A stretch of DNA of 46,675 nucleotides from SXIZ01 sp040079795. GTDB taxonomy: Bacteria; Pseudomonadota; Gammaproteobacteria; Methylococcales; Methylomonadaceae. This document shows, piece by piece, positions 16,836 to 25,495 of the stretch. A model generated the notes under the pieces. The model was not told the DNA's origin, did no database searches, and saw nothing but the letters and a program-made list of their open reading frames with translations. Numbering within the stretch: the stretch's first letter is position 1; every line of letters starts with the position of its first letter. Made by a program: the position numbers and the translations under genes. The stretch lies in assembly GCA_040079795.1 (NCBI GenBank), contig JBEBJQ010000024.1:1-46675 (forward strand), written 5' to 3'.

Positions 16836-17338
16836 TGCGCTTCTTTGTTACCGGCGAACAACACCGTAAAACCTTGCTCAACACCCTGATCCTGATGTTT
16901 TTAGGCTATATCGCCCTGCTATGGATTAGTAATGGCCTGATGTACTTTCATCACATGGACTTAACCCCAAAATCCGTGATCGCTTACTATCTTGGGTCAG
17001 AAGAAAACTTTACGCAACCTAGAAGTTACCAAGGCATGCTGGAAGTCTCGCATTTTCATTTATTTTCTATGGGAATACTGGTGTTAACTTTAACGCATTT
17101 AATGTTAATGACCGTTTTTTCAAACCGCTTAAAGATCTGGCTCAGCAGTTTAACCTATCTCTCAGCCTTGGCGGATGAAGGTGGCGGATGGCTGGTCAGG
17201 TTTGTCCACCCTGCTTTTGCCTATTTTAAGATAGCGGCATTTATCCTGCTGGAAGCCTCTCTCGCGACTCTGCTGCTGGTGGTGATTATTTCGTTAATCC
17301 GCAGCCGCAGGCAAATGCTGCAAAACCCTACAGAATAA
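16835..17338 (+). CDS. Small membrane protein with conserved-looking histidines, partner of the FMN-binding protein
   Basis: 167 residues with three or four hydrophobic segments: about 15-38 (LLNTLILMFLGYIALLWISN), 74-95 (FHLFSMGILVLTLTHLMLM), perhaps 100-120, and 130-155. His residues lie at membrane edges and inside segment two (FHHMDL, SHFHLFSMG, LTHLM, VHPAF). This pattern would suit b-type heme ligation, so I suggest a small membrane electron carrier that hands electrons to the periplasmic flavoprotein encoded immediately upstream, but I do not recognise the family with certainty. The start codon overlaps the previous stop by one base. A Nudix gene follows after 20 bases. Confidence 0.65.
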   Translation: MRFFVTGEQHRKTLLNTLILMFLGYIALLWISNGLMYFHHMDLTPKSVIAYYLGSEENFTQPRSYQGMLEVSHFHLFSMGILVLTLTHLMLMTVFSNRLKIWLSSLTYLSALADEGGGWLVRFVHPAFAYFKIAAFILLEASLATLLLVVIISLIRSRRQMLQNPTE

Positions 17339-17358
17339 TATCTACCTGAAAACTACCT

Positions 17359-17808
17359 ATGCCAAAACCCATCACCCCTTTACTGGCCGCTGACGCCATC
17401 ATTGAACTTATCGACCAACCGGGGCGTCCTTTTGTACTGATCGAACGCGCTTATCCACCATTAGGCTGGGCAATACCCGGGGGCTTTGTCGACATTGGTG
17501 AAACCCTGGAAAATGCGGCAATCCGGGAAGCTAAAGAAGAAACCTGCCTTGATGTTACCCTAACAGCTCTATTGGGTATCTATTCGAACCCGAAACGCGA
17601 TAGCCGTAACCATACAGTCACTGCGGTTTATGTTGCCGAAGCTACCGGTATGCCAAGAGCAGCGGATGACGCCAAAAATTTCGGCATTTATACGTTTGAC
17701 AACCTACCGGCTAAATTAGCCTTTGATCATGCGCAGGTTTTAGCGGATTTCAAACACTATCAACTGACTGGTAAAGTAACGCCGTTACGTTTTGAAATTT
17801 CCAATTAA
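17359..17808 (+). CDS. Nudix hydrolase
   Basis: 149 residues with a full Nudix box GGFVDIGETLENAAIREAKE continuing ETCLDV (Gx5Ex7REUxEExGU, with Cys in place of the last Gly). These enzymes hydrolyse nucleoside diphosphates linked to another moiety; the short single-domain form with PGGFVDIGE resembles ADP-ribose or NADH/FAD-type pyrophosphatases. Substrate specificity cannot be fixed. It lies 20 bases after the membrane protein gene on the same strand and is probably the last gene of that unit. Its N-terminus (MPKPITPLLAADAIIELIDQ) has no signal, so it is cytoplasmic. Confidence 0.88.
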   Translation: MPKPITPLLAADAIIELIDQPGRPFVLIERAYPPLGWAIPGGFVDIGETLENAAIREAKEETCLDVTLTALLGIYSNPKRDSRNHTVTAVYVAEATGMPRAADDAKNFGIYTFDNLPAKLAFDHAQVLADFKHYQLTGKVTPLRFEISN

Positions 17809-17818
17809 ATTTTTAAAA

Positions 17819-18688
17819 TCAACTCGCTGGCGTCGATTTAATTTGAGCGGATTTAATCTTAGGGTGTTCAGTTTTTAACCAATAAACCAAATCTTCCCAA
17901 ATATCATGAATATCGCTTTTGGAAGGCATTATTCCAGCGTTTGGTAATTCTAACGTTATCACCGGAATGCTCAATTTTAACCAGGCATAATTTCCCAGCG
18001 ACCCAGGATAAGTCCCCAATAACTTAAGATTTAAAGGCCCAAATTTTTCCGGCGCAAATGCTTCCCCATCAAAATCAAGCAAGTCATAAGGTGCGTGCAC
18101 AGACACAATAACGTCCGGTTTAAAGCCATCAATTACCGCCATGATTGCTTTGGTTTCAGGCTCGCTCACGGGCGAGGGGCCAGGGTAACGTCTTGGGTCT
18201 TTACGGTCTTTAGCTTCCCAGTATCTAAAACTGGGGGAGCCTTGCCCTTGAGGCGGAAAATTTCTATTAATATCCACGCCGCGCTCATTGGTACGTTGCG
18301 CTCTCTTACGCAACATCCCATCGGGATTCGTCAACGGCAAAAATAACCAATGAAACTTGCCGCTATGATGCTCTTGTAAAATTTTTAACCACTTAAAAGT
18401 CGCGCTGACACTTACAAATTCATCACCATGAATCCCGGCCATAAACAACACTTTGGGGACATTAGCCGTCGTGCCCTTAAACTCCTTCATCAACAAGGGC
18501 GTATTAAGCACCGATGCAACATTGAGGGTATCAAAATGAAAAGACTGACATTCTTGAAAAGCCACACTGTGCAGTTTTTCCGAAATTTGTTCGCACAAAA
18601 ACTCTACGTCACCGGCCTTATCTGCGTATACAGTTGCTGTAGATAACAAACCCACCAAAGACATCAAAAATGCAGTACTTTTTTTCAT
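17819..18688 (-). CDS. Exported M14-family zinc carboxypeptidase / murein peptide amidase-like
   Basis: 289 residues from the ATG at 18688 (MKKSTAFLMSLVGLLSTATV), giving a clear signal peptide; an in-frame ATG at 18715 would bury it. The M14 zinc site is present: HGDE (His and Glu ligands), the third His in SVHAPYDLLD, substrate-binding NRNFPPQG with a conserved Arg, and the catalytic Glu in ITLELPNAG. The arrangement resembles MpaA-like murein peptide amidases and the AstE/M14 branch. It probably trims peptidoglycan peptides in the periplasm. It is convergent with the Nudix gene (10 bases between the stops) and otherwise stands alone. Confidence 0.85.
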   Translation of the reverse strand: MKKSTAFLMSLVGLLSTATVYADKAGDVEFLCEQISEKLHSVAFQECQSFHFDTLNVASVLNTPLLMKEFKGTTANVPKVLFMAGIHGDEFVSVSATFKWLKILQEHHSGKFHWLFLPLTNPDGMLRKRAQRTNERGVDINRNFPPQGQGSPSFRYWEAKDRKDPRRYPGPSPVSEPETKAIMAVIDGFKPDVIVSVHAPYDLLDFDGEAFAPEKFGPLNLKLLGTYPGSLGNYAWLKLSIPVITLELPNAGIMPSKSDIHDIWEDLVYWLKTEHPKIKSAQIKSTPAS

Positions 18689-18916
18689 GGCTGCGACTCG
18701 CATAATTAATTGCATACTGTATAGGTTAACCTATTTTTCAGATTTGAGCATCCCGTAGCCCAATATTTAATGCTCCATACACACGTAGTGAGTGATTACC
18801 GTTAGATTAACCCACGATTCATCCAAACACCGGGCGGCTGAGGTATACTAAGGGACAATGCAACGAAGCCGAAATATTCCAATTCATTCGTTCCAAGCAA
18901 TCGTCAATTATATTAA

Positions 18917-20227
18917 ATGCCTGTGACCACTCTATTTCCGCTGCCCAACAACCACCCGCAACGTTTTGTATTGCATAACGAAGTACACGCCCGCGCCTCG
19001 TTTATTCTCAACCTACCGGTACAAGCCAGCCATTTGGCACTAATGCTGACCAATGATGAAAAATCTCAAGAACGGAAGCATTTACTAACACTTTGTGAAC
19101 GCTTTGGTGTCACCCCACCTGAGAAAGACGTCGATCACTTTACCGCCACGTTTAATTCTTTCCAGATCCGCTGGGAACAACACGGCGAGTTTAGCACCTA
19201 CAGCTTTTATGTAAACAATACCCCTAAAGTGCCTTTCAGCGATTCGGCACTCAAGCAAGTGCCGATGGATTGGTTATCGCAACTAACCGGACAACTGATT
19301 GTCGCAGCGCATGCAACCATTATCGCGCCTAACGATATTGACTATCATGAAGAGTCTGATTTAGCCTCACTATCTACCCACTTTGCCAATAACCCGGTCA
19401 TCGGCTCTAAAGTAACCGGCGGAGCTGCTTCGGTATTTACCGATTTTCGTATCCACGTTGATGGTTTTAGCCGTTTCTTAATTATTAATCAGGGTTTAAG
19501 GACTGAGCAGGCCGGACGCTTGTTGCAACGGTTGTTTGAAATTGAAGTGTATCGGGTCTTGGCATTACTGGCGTTCCCTATCGCGCGTAAATTATATCCG
19601 GCTTTAAAAAAAGCTGATCGGCAGCTCTATACCATCACCAACGCCATGACCCAGCCTGAAAGTAATGATGCGGAGCTATTGGACGAATTAACCACACTGG
19701 CAGCAGAAGTTGAAAACCATATTTCCAGCAATCATTTTCGCTTTGCGGCTGCCAGCGCCTATTATCAGCTGGTGGAACAACGCGTCAGCGATTTGCGCGA
19801 AGTTAGGATTCAAGGCATCCAAACGTTAGGTGAATTTATCAAACGACGGCTGGAGCCAGCCATAAACACCTGTACATCGCTCTCGCACCGTTTTACGCTG
19901 CTTTCCGAGCGGGTCAGCAATGCCAGCCAATTATTACGCACTAAAGTTGACATTATTATTGAGCGCCAAAATCAAGGATTACTTGCCTCAATGGCCTTGC
20001 GCGCCAAAATGCAGCTACGCATGCAACAAATGGTTGAAAGCATTTCAATGGTCGCAATCACTTACTATGCAGCCAGTTTGATTGGTAAAATCGCCGAGGC
20101 ACTACACGCCCTTGGCTGGCATGTTAATCCTGAGCTTACTGAAGGACTTGCCATCCCTGTTATCATCGTCGTCATCGCGCTTAGTTCTAAACGAATCCAC
20201 AAAATTATTAGCGATACCACCGAATAA
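18917..20227 (+). CDS. DUF3422 family membrane protein
   Basis: 436 residues. The N-terminal motif HPQRFVLHNEVHARASFILN is the hallmark of DUF3422 (PF11902), a proteobacterial family with no assigned function. Central residues 220-350 are rich in coiled-coil helix (AELLDELTTLAAEVENHISS, REVRIQGIQTLGEFIKRRLE). The C-terminal 70 residues hold two hydrophobic segments (MVAITYYAASLIGKIAEALH-like and EGLAIPVIIVVIALSS) that anchor it in the inner membrane, with a short basic tail. The start has only a weak ribosome-binding site. No operon partner is evident; the next gene is convergent. Confidence 0.85.
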   Translation: MPVTTLFPLPNNHPQRFVLHNEVHARASFILNLPVQASHLALMLTNDEKSQERKHLLTLCERFGVTPPEKDVDHFTATFNSFQIRWEQHGEFSTYSFYVNNTPKVPFSDSALKQVPMDWLSQLTGQLIVAAHATIIAPNDIDYHEESDLASLSTHFANNPVIGSKVTGGAASVFTDFRIHVDGFSRFLIINQGLRTEQAGRLLQRLFEIEVYRVLALLAFPIARKLYPALKKADRQLYTITNAMTQPESNDAELLDELTTLAAEVENHISSNHFRFAAASAYYQLVEQRVSDLREVRIQGIQTLGEFIKRRLEPAINTCTSLSHRFTLLSERVSNASQLLRTKVDIIIERQNQGLLASMALRAKMQLRMQQMVESISMVAITYYAASLIGKIAEALHALGWHVNPELTEGLAIPVIIVVIALSSKRIHKIISDTTE

Positions 20228-20254
20228 GCGTTGGCTTTATGTAGCTAACTTTTT

Positions 20255-20905
20255 TCAATATGCTAAAGCGGGCTTTGTTAAAGAGCCCTCGATGATACTA
20301 ATAATTTCTGTACAAGGAATAATATTTTTTTTACAGGTAATGATGTGCATGGCCAAATCGGTAATAACTTTCCAATGCTTACCGGTGTTGATAAAATCAA
20401 AGGCGTCACTAAAAAGCGCGTCTACCTTGTCTATACGCTGCTGCATATTCTCGATAAAGCACTGAATATACTCTTCCACCCGTTCAAGATCTGAAGCGCC
20501 CCCGTAGAACGCCAAAGCATTGAGGTTGACGATATGACGATTAAGTTCTTCATCATCCCGTAAAGCGATATATTTAGCCTCCGCTAAAGGACCTGCCAGT
20601 AAATTGACGATATCTGCTTCGAAAGCTACCAAATATTCATTTTGTTGCTGTTCTGGCAAAGACACTAAGGAAAAGGGTAGATTTTCTATGAGCTGCCCCC
20701 CTTCTACTTTTGCTAAATATTTTTTTTCCAGAGGCTTTGGTTCGTAAGCATCCAGCGTTATCTGAAAGAACACAGGCGGTAATTGAATTTGCCGATTACG
20801 CAAATAGATTGCAACCGCATGACCGGCTTCATGAAAGGCAGTTTGTCTAAACAATTCCAGTTGCGACTTTGGATTTAAATGTGCAGGGGTATGGATGCGT
20901 TTCAT
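20255..20905 (-). CDS. Stand-alone M41 (FtsH-like) metallopeptidase-domain protein
   Basis: 216 residues from the ATG at 20905 (MKRIHTPAHLNPK), with AGGA upstream; a TTG at 20914 is an alternative. Near the N-terminus TAFHEAGHAVAIYL carries the HEAGH zinc site of M41 peptidases. Further on, AGPLAEAKY and GGASDLERVEEY resemble the FtsH segments GGRAAEE and TGASNDLERAT that bring the third, Asp zinc ligand. The AAA+ ATPase and membrane parts of FtsH are absent, and no AAA gene is adjacent. Such free-standing M41 domains occur in some bacteria without a known role. It may be an ATP-independent protease or work with an unlinked unfoldase. A nested palindrome lies about 60 bases upstream. Confidence 0.75.
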   Translation of the reverse strand: MKRIHTPAHLNPKSQLELFRQTAFHEAGHAVAIYLRNRQIQLPPVFFQITLDAYEPKPLEKKYLAKVEGGQLIENLPFSLVSLPEQQQNEYLVAFEADIVNLLAGPLAEAKYIALRDDEELNRHIVNLNALAFYGGASDLERVEEYIQCFIENMQQRIDKVDALFSDAFDFINTGKHWKVITDLAMHIITCKKNIIPCTEIISIIEGSLTKPALAY

Positions 20906-21221
20906 ATGACTCAAATCCTATAGAGTTAGCTGCGCGTAGTGTAAAGGAGATTACCCCAATAGCCAATGCGACAAATTGTCGCGCGACATTAGGTCGCAGT
21001 AACGGATAAGCCACTGTTACTTTGTACGCCAGACGCCTGTTTTTAAAAAATTTTATTAATTTTTTAACCCTGCTAAAGCGGCTTTTTTTAAGGCATATCC
21101 GGTATTTTTTGAGATCATATCCACTTATACCTATACAAAAAAATATCAAAAATACCTTATGCTTCACAAAAAAATTTAAAATAACATGCCCATTCACCGC
21201 CACACAAGCGCATATAATCCC
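20906..21221. other. 316-bp divergent intergenic region
   Basis: Between the minus-strand M41-type gene and the plus-strand RecD-like gene. It holds the nested palindromes at 20967-20998. The rest is AT-rich, with long A and T runs (for example around 21080-21090 and 21140-21180) and no gene, RNA gene or clear terminator that I can support. Confidence 0.55.
20967..20998. promoter_or_regulatory. Nested palindromes between M41 gene and recD-like gene
   Basis: GCGACAAATTGTCGC (20968-20982) is a perfect palindrome with a single central base. It abuts GCGACATTAGGTCGC (20983-20997), a 5-bp-armed one, and the junction TGTCGCGCGACA is itself a perfect 12-bp palindrome. The outer ends TGCGAC and GTCGCA also pair. 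The site lies upstream of the M41 gene, so it looks like a tandem operator. The alternative is a short REP-type unit. Confidence 0.5.
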
Positions 21222-22880
21222 ATGAACGACCTTGATCCTACCGTCAGTCGATTAGATCGTGCCTTTGCAAAATTTCTGGGACAGCGAAGTGGCTTAAAAG
21301 AACCCCAAAAAACCGCCTTCGAAACACTATTAGAAAAGTTATCTTATGAACAAACCCAAGGGCATAGTTGTATCGTTATTGATGCATCTGCACAAACCTT
21401 GCTCTTACAATCTGGTCTTGCTACAAAAGTAACGGTATCACTTTCCCCTGTGACACCAACAGAACCCGTTTTACCCCTGGTAATTGAGGAAAACCGGTTG
21501 TATAGCCAGCGTTACTGGTTTTACGAACTACGCCTGGCTCAACAAATCATTCAAAAAACGCAAATTCATTATTCGCTTATTAACCTCGACCATGCCCTGG
21601 ACCGCTATTTTTCGGTAACGCCTGAGCATATTGATTGGCAACGTGCAGCGGCAAAAATGGCGCTGGAACAAGCCTTTACTCTAATTGCCGGCGGCCCCGG
21701 CACTGGTAAAACCACCACGGTGGTCAAAATTCTGGCGTTAATGCAGGAGTTTGCCCAAAAACCCTTACACATTGCTTTAGCGGCGCCAACTGGCAAAGCT
21801 GCCATGCGCCTACAAGAATCGATAGGCCATCATAAAGCCGGTTTACCTTGCCCAGCCGAAATCAAAAAAAACATCCCTGAAAGCGTCACAACGCTACATC
21901 GTTTATTGGGTGCCAAACAAAACTCGCCCTATTTTCATCATCATGCCGAAAAACCGTTGGCTCATGATTTAGTCGTTGTGGACGAAGCGTCAATGATTGA
22001 TTTAGCCTTAATGAGCAAACTGGTCGATGCCTTAAAACCCGGAGCGCGCTTAATTTTACTGGGGGATAAAAATCAATTGGCTTCCGTAGAATCCGGCGCG
22101 GTACTCGCCGATCTCAATGCCGCATTACCGGCGCAATCGCTTGAACTTAAAACGGCACATCGCTTTGATGGCCCGATTAAATCCCTGGCAGAAGCGATTA
22201 ATGCGCAGCTGCCTGATCGCGCATGGCAGATATTAGCCACGCAAAATAATGCCGTTGGTTTACTGAATGATAACGTCATTGCTTACATTAGCAAGCAACA
22301 GCACCCCTATTTACAACTGATTAAGGCTGGCGCTGCTTATCCACTGGTTTATCAAGCCTTTATGCGTTTTCAAGCCTTATGCGCCAACCGGCTGGGGTCG
22401 AATAGTGTAATGGACATCAATTATCAAGTTGAACAACATTTGGCACAGCAACATTTTATCCAGTTATCCGGTTTATGGTACAGCGGCCGGCCGGTACTGA
22501 TTACCCAAAATAACGCCACGCTGCATTTATATAATGGCGACATCGGTATTTGCCTGCCTGACCCTGAACAACCCGCTAGGTTAAAAGTCTTTTTCGAGCG
22601 TCCTGACGGCACCGTTAAAACTTATTTACCTGCGCGCATTACCCACTGCGAAACCGTTTTTGCCATGACCATCCATAAAAGCCAAGGTTCTGAATTTGAG
22701 GAAGTATTGGTAATACTGCCGGATACTATGAATCCGGTTTTAACCAAAGAATTACTGTATACCGCGATTACTCGGGCAAAAAAAATGGTCAAATTAAAGA
22801 CTAACTTAGACATCTTTAACGCTACAATCAAACAAAAGGTACAGCGGGTTACCGGATTGATGCAGAAATTACAACGCTAG
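21222..22880 (+). CDS. recD: RecD-like SF1 DNA helicase (exonuclease V alpha subunit type)
   Basis: 552 residues from the ATG at 21222 (MNDLDPTVSRLDRAFAKFLG); an in-frame ATG at 21186 adds 12 residues, and neither has a clear ribosome-binding site. Helicase motifs are complete: Walker A GGPGTGKTTTVV, APTGKAAMRLQES (Ia), Walker B VVDEASMIDL, LGDKNQL (III), TAHRF (IV), and C-terminal MTIHKSQGSEFEEV with LLYTAITRAKK. The N-terminal region holds the RecD fold YELRLAQQI. RecD is the fast 5'-3' helicase of RecBCD, which processes double-strand breaks. No recB or recC gene is next to it here, although they are commonly adjacent; they may lie elsewhere, or this may be a stand-alone helicase. Confidence 0.85.
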   Translation: MNDLDPTVSRLDRAFAKFLGQRSGLKEPQKTAFETLLEKLSYEQTQGHSCIVIDASAQTLLLQSGLATKVTVSLSPVTPTEPVLPLVIEENRLYSQRYWFYELRLAQQIIQKTQIHYSLINLDHALDRYFSVTPEHIDWQRAAAKMALEQAFTLIAGGPGTGKTTTVVKILALMQEFAQKPLHIALAAPTGKAAMRLQESIGHHKAGLPCPAEIKKNIPESVTTLHRLLGAKQNSPYFHHHAEKPLAHDLVVVDEASMIDLALMSKLVDALKPGARLILLGDKNQLASVESGAVLADLNAALPAQSLELKTAHRFDGPIKSLAEAINAQLPDRAWQILATQNNAVGLLNDNVIAYISKQQHPYLQLIKAGAAYPLVYQAFMRFQALCANRLGSNSVMDINYQVEQHLAQQHFIQLSGLWYSGRPVLITQNNATLHLYNGDIGICLPDPEQPARLKVFFERPDGTVKTYLPARITHCETVFAMTIHKSQGSEFEEVLVILPDTMNPVLTKELLYTAITRAKKMVKLKTNLDIFNATIKQKVQRVTGLMQKLQR

Positions 22881-23071
22881 CTAATATGCGTTAATTCTAA
22901 TTAATATAACGATTTAGATTTAAGCGTGTTAAATTTCAAGGCATCAATTCCAACAACTGATTCGCATTGGATAAAATCACCCCCTCCCGCTATGGTAAAT
23001 TCTCTAAAATAGTCCATAGTTATGGCTTTAGACACCAGCTTATTTTAATTTGCATTCTTCCAGGATTCACT

Positions 23072-24697
23072 ATGCGGCATATTGTTCAATTTAGACTAAT
23101 CATTTGCTTTACAATGCTTTTTTTATCTTTACCGGGTATTATTTGTGCAAAGTCGGTTGCCTACACACCGGTTTCCTGGCAAAGACTGGATTTAAAATTA
23201 AACGGCATTGGGGTAGGCATAGAATTACCTAACAAGGTATTACTGGTGTCACTGGGAGATGGATTTATTAGCCCCACTCATTATGATGCCGTTTTTAATT
23301 ATCAATTAGACAGCCCGGCGGCTTTTACTTTTAGCGTGAATAGCGGTTACAGCTTTGCTATCAACGGTACACCCATTCAAAACGGCAGTAACTTTCGCTT
23401 TACGGGCATCAAATATGGTTCGATAGTCCCTTTACAACGTTATTTTAACGGGAGTTTAATTGATACCTACTCTATTCTGTTTACCAATCTCCCGGTAATG
23501 GAGCTCAGAACAGCTAGAACACCCACAGATACTAAATCACCCTCCCTGATTCGCCTAATGAGCGGAAAATTTAACCAAGACACCGGCTTCCTCCAGAACT
23601 CTGCCATTCAATTACGCTGGGGTGACGTTACCCAAAGTTACCCTAAACTTTCCTATACCTTCACTGCTGGAGGGAAAAATGCCTATTATCCGACCGGTAA
23701 GGCCATCCAGTTACTGGATATGCGCAAAACCCTTGAATGGACGTTAAATGCCGTTTATCGCGATAAAAGCTATGCCCGTAATCTCGTCAGCTACGATATT
23801 TACAGGGATTTGCAAGGGAAGGCCAACGTCGGTTTAAATGGGCAGTCAGAAGCACGGGGACATTTAATTGAAGTTATTCAAAATGGCGTTTATCAGGGTA
23901 TCTACTCACTGGAAGAAACCATCGACCAGCATTTGCTAGACCTTAAACCTGTTACAGTGCCGCTTGTAAATGGTAAAACAGTCTGGAACCAGGTAGATTT
24001 TACCAAGCCTGAAAACGGCAGTGTGCTCTATAGGGCTAAAATAGGACAAAGCGTGTTTTATGATGCTCTTTCAGTCCAAACTAATTTTGAGCAAATTTAC
24101 CCTAACAGTAAAGCGATAGACCGTTGGCAACCACTGGTTGAGCTTACTAATTTTGTAGCAAACGCCAGCGATCAGGAGTTTATTGCAGGCATTGGCAATC
24201 GCATTGATATCGACAGCTTTGTGGATTGGTGGTTATTAATTGAAGTCTCCCGTGCGTCGGATAATATTAAGAAAAACTTTTACCTAGCCAAAAATGGTGG
24301 CGGTAAATTTTTTATAGTGCCTTGGTCACACCAGGCATCCTTTGGTATGGATTGGGAGGGAACACCTTATTCCGCAAGCAGATGGCCTACTGACTGGTCT
24401 GACACCGATGAAAATAAACTGATCCATCGCCTGCTAACGCTTCCGGCAACCGGCTTTAATACGAAACTCAAAGTACGTTGGAACGCTTTAAGGAGTGAAG
24501 CTGCCTCAAATTTGATTGCACGTTTTGAAGGCTATTTGAACCAATCCAAACTGGGAGGAGCGAAAACCCGCGATTTATTTACCTGGCCGGACTCCAACCA
24601 CAATGACAATGTCGACTCGATTGCCGTCATTAGTGATTTCATTAAAGCCCGGGTGGGTCTTGTTGACACCATCATCAATAAGCTACCTGAAAAATAA
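23072..24697 (+). CDS. Secreted CotH-kinase-like protein with substituted active-site position
   Basis: 541 residues from the ATG at 23072 (MRHIVQFRLIICFTMLFLSL), which has AGGA upstream and a signal peptide ending near GIICA; a TTG at 22967 would extend it implausibly. An N-terminal beta domain is followed by a CotH-like region: GHLIEVIQNGVYQGIYSLEE, then VDWWLLIEVSRASDNIKKNF and KFFIVPWSHQASFG. CotH proteins are atypical protein kinases of spores and secreted bacterial proteins, with a conserved PWDxDxxxG metal-binding segment. Here the Asp after PW is Ser (residue 419, codon 24326-24328), so kinase activity is doubtful. It stands alone. Confidence 0.78.
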   Translation: MRHIVQFRLIICFTMLFLSLPGIICAKSVAYTPVSWQRLDLKLNGIGVGIELPNKVLLVSLGDGFISPTHYDAVFNYQLDSPAAFTFSVNSGYSFAINGTPIQNGSNFRFTGIKYGSIVPLQRYFNGSLIDTYSILFTNLPVMELRTARTPTDTKSPSLIRLMSGKFNQDTGFLQNSAIQLRWGDVTQSYPKLSYTFTAGGKNAYYPTGKAIQLLDMRKTLEWTLNAVYRDKSYARNLVSYDIYRDLQGKANVGLNGQSEARGHLIEVIQNGVYQGIYSLEETIDQHLLDLKPVTVPLVNGKTVWNQVDFTKPENGSVLYRAKIGQSVFYDALSVQTNFEQIYPNSKAIDRWQPLVELTNFVANASDQEFIAGIGNRIDIDSFVDWWLLIEVSRASDNIKKNFYLAKNGGGKFFIVPWSHQASFGMDWEGTPYSASRWPTDWSDTDENKLIHRLLTLPATGFNTKLKVRWNALRSEAASNLIARFEGYLNQSKLGGAKTRDLFTWPDSNHNDNVDSIAVISDFIKARVGLVDTIINKLPEK

Positions 24698-24713
24698 CGG
24701 TTATTGCATTGCA

Positions 24714-24759
24714 TTCCAGCGACATAAGCCTATTCCAATACTAAAGACTGTCGCTGGAA
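24714..24759. terminator. Stem-loop between convergent CotH-like and msrB genes
   Basis: TTCCAGCGACA and TGTCGCTGGAA form a perfect 11-bp stem around a 24-base loop, 17 bases after the CotH-like stop codon. There is no T-run on either strand, so it may be a Rho-dependent or bidirectional end point, or a repeat unit. Terminator activity is inferred from position only. Confidence 0.45.
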
Positions 24760-24817
24760 AACGCACATAAATCCGCCCAAGCTTACCGATAAACCTTTTT
24801 AACGCCAGCAGACAAAG

Positions 24818-25333
24818 TTACTGCTTTTCAAATAAAGGCAAAAACCCACCGTAACCGCTTTCAACCAATTTGGAGACGGGAACGAAGCGCAATGCAGCTG
24901 AATTCATGCAAAAGCGTTTGCCGCCCGCCTCTTTTGGGGCATCGTCAAACACATGCCCCAGATGTGAGTCTGCAAAACGGCTGCGAACCTCAGTACGTGA
25001 ATAAAATAAACCTTTATCAATTTTGGTCGTAACCTTATCCGCACCCAGGGCTTTGGTAAAGCTCGGCCAGCCGGTGCCGGAATCGTATTTATCCAACGAA
25101 CTAAACAGCGGCTCACCCGACACCACATCCACATAAATGCCAGGTTCTTTATTATTCCAATAGTCGTTATCAAACGGTTTTTCCGTTCCCTCCCGCTGTG
25201 TCACATCATACTGTAGCGAAGACAAGATGCTTTTTAAGGCTTCCGGAGTTGGTTTTTTAAAAGTAGTAGATTCCCATGCCATAACGGTTTCCGCCCAAAA
25301 TAAAAAGGTTAATAATAAAAGTGCTTTGTTCAT
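24818..25333 (-). CDS. msrB: Periplasmic peptide-methionine (R)-S-oxide reductase
   Basis: 171 residues, start with GGGAGA upstream. A signal peptide (ALLLLTFLFWAETVMA) sends it to the periplasm. The MsrB core is complete: YDSGTGWPSF, EVRSRFADSHLGHVFDDAP, and the catalytic Cys in GGKRFCMNSAALRF. The CxxC zinc pairs of some MsrBs are absent (GEPLFSS in place of one), so it is the zinc-free type. The position of the usual resolving Cys (SRTEVRS) is Arg-Thr, so a different reductant route is likely. It repairs oxidized Met of exported proteins; an electron donor gene is not next to it. It is convergent with the CotH-like gene. Confidence 0.93.
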   Translation of the reverse strand: MNKALLLLTFLFWAETVMAWESTTFKKPTPEALKSILSSLQYDVTQREGTEKPFDNDYWNNKEPGIYVDVVSGEPLFSSLDKYDSGTGWPSFTKALGADKVTTKIDKGLFYSRTEVRSRFADSHLGHVFDDAPKEAGGKRFCMNSAALRFVPVSKLVESGYGGFLPLFEKQ

Positions 25334-25495
25334 ATTTCATTCTCCCTGATAGTGACTACTTACCCACGCTTTACAAAGACCCAAATAAGCTCACTTAAGT
25401 TCATCCTATAGGCCATATTTGAGCATGATTGCAACGGAATAGACAGAAACGAAAAGCGCAAACTTCGGCATTAATTAAGCAGGACGTAAATAATT

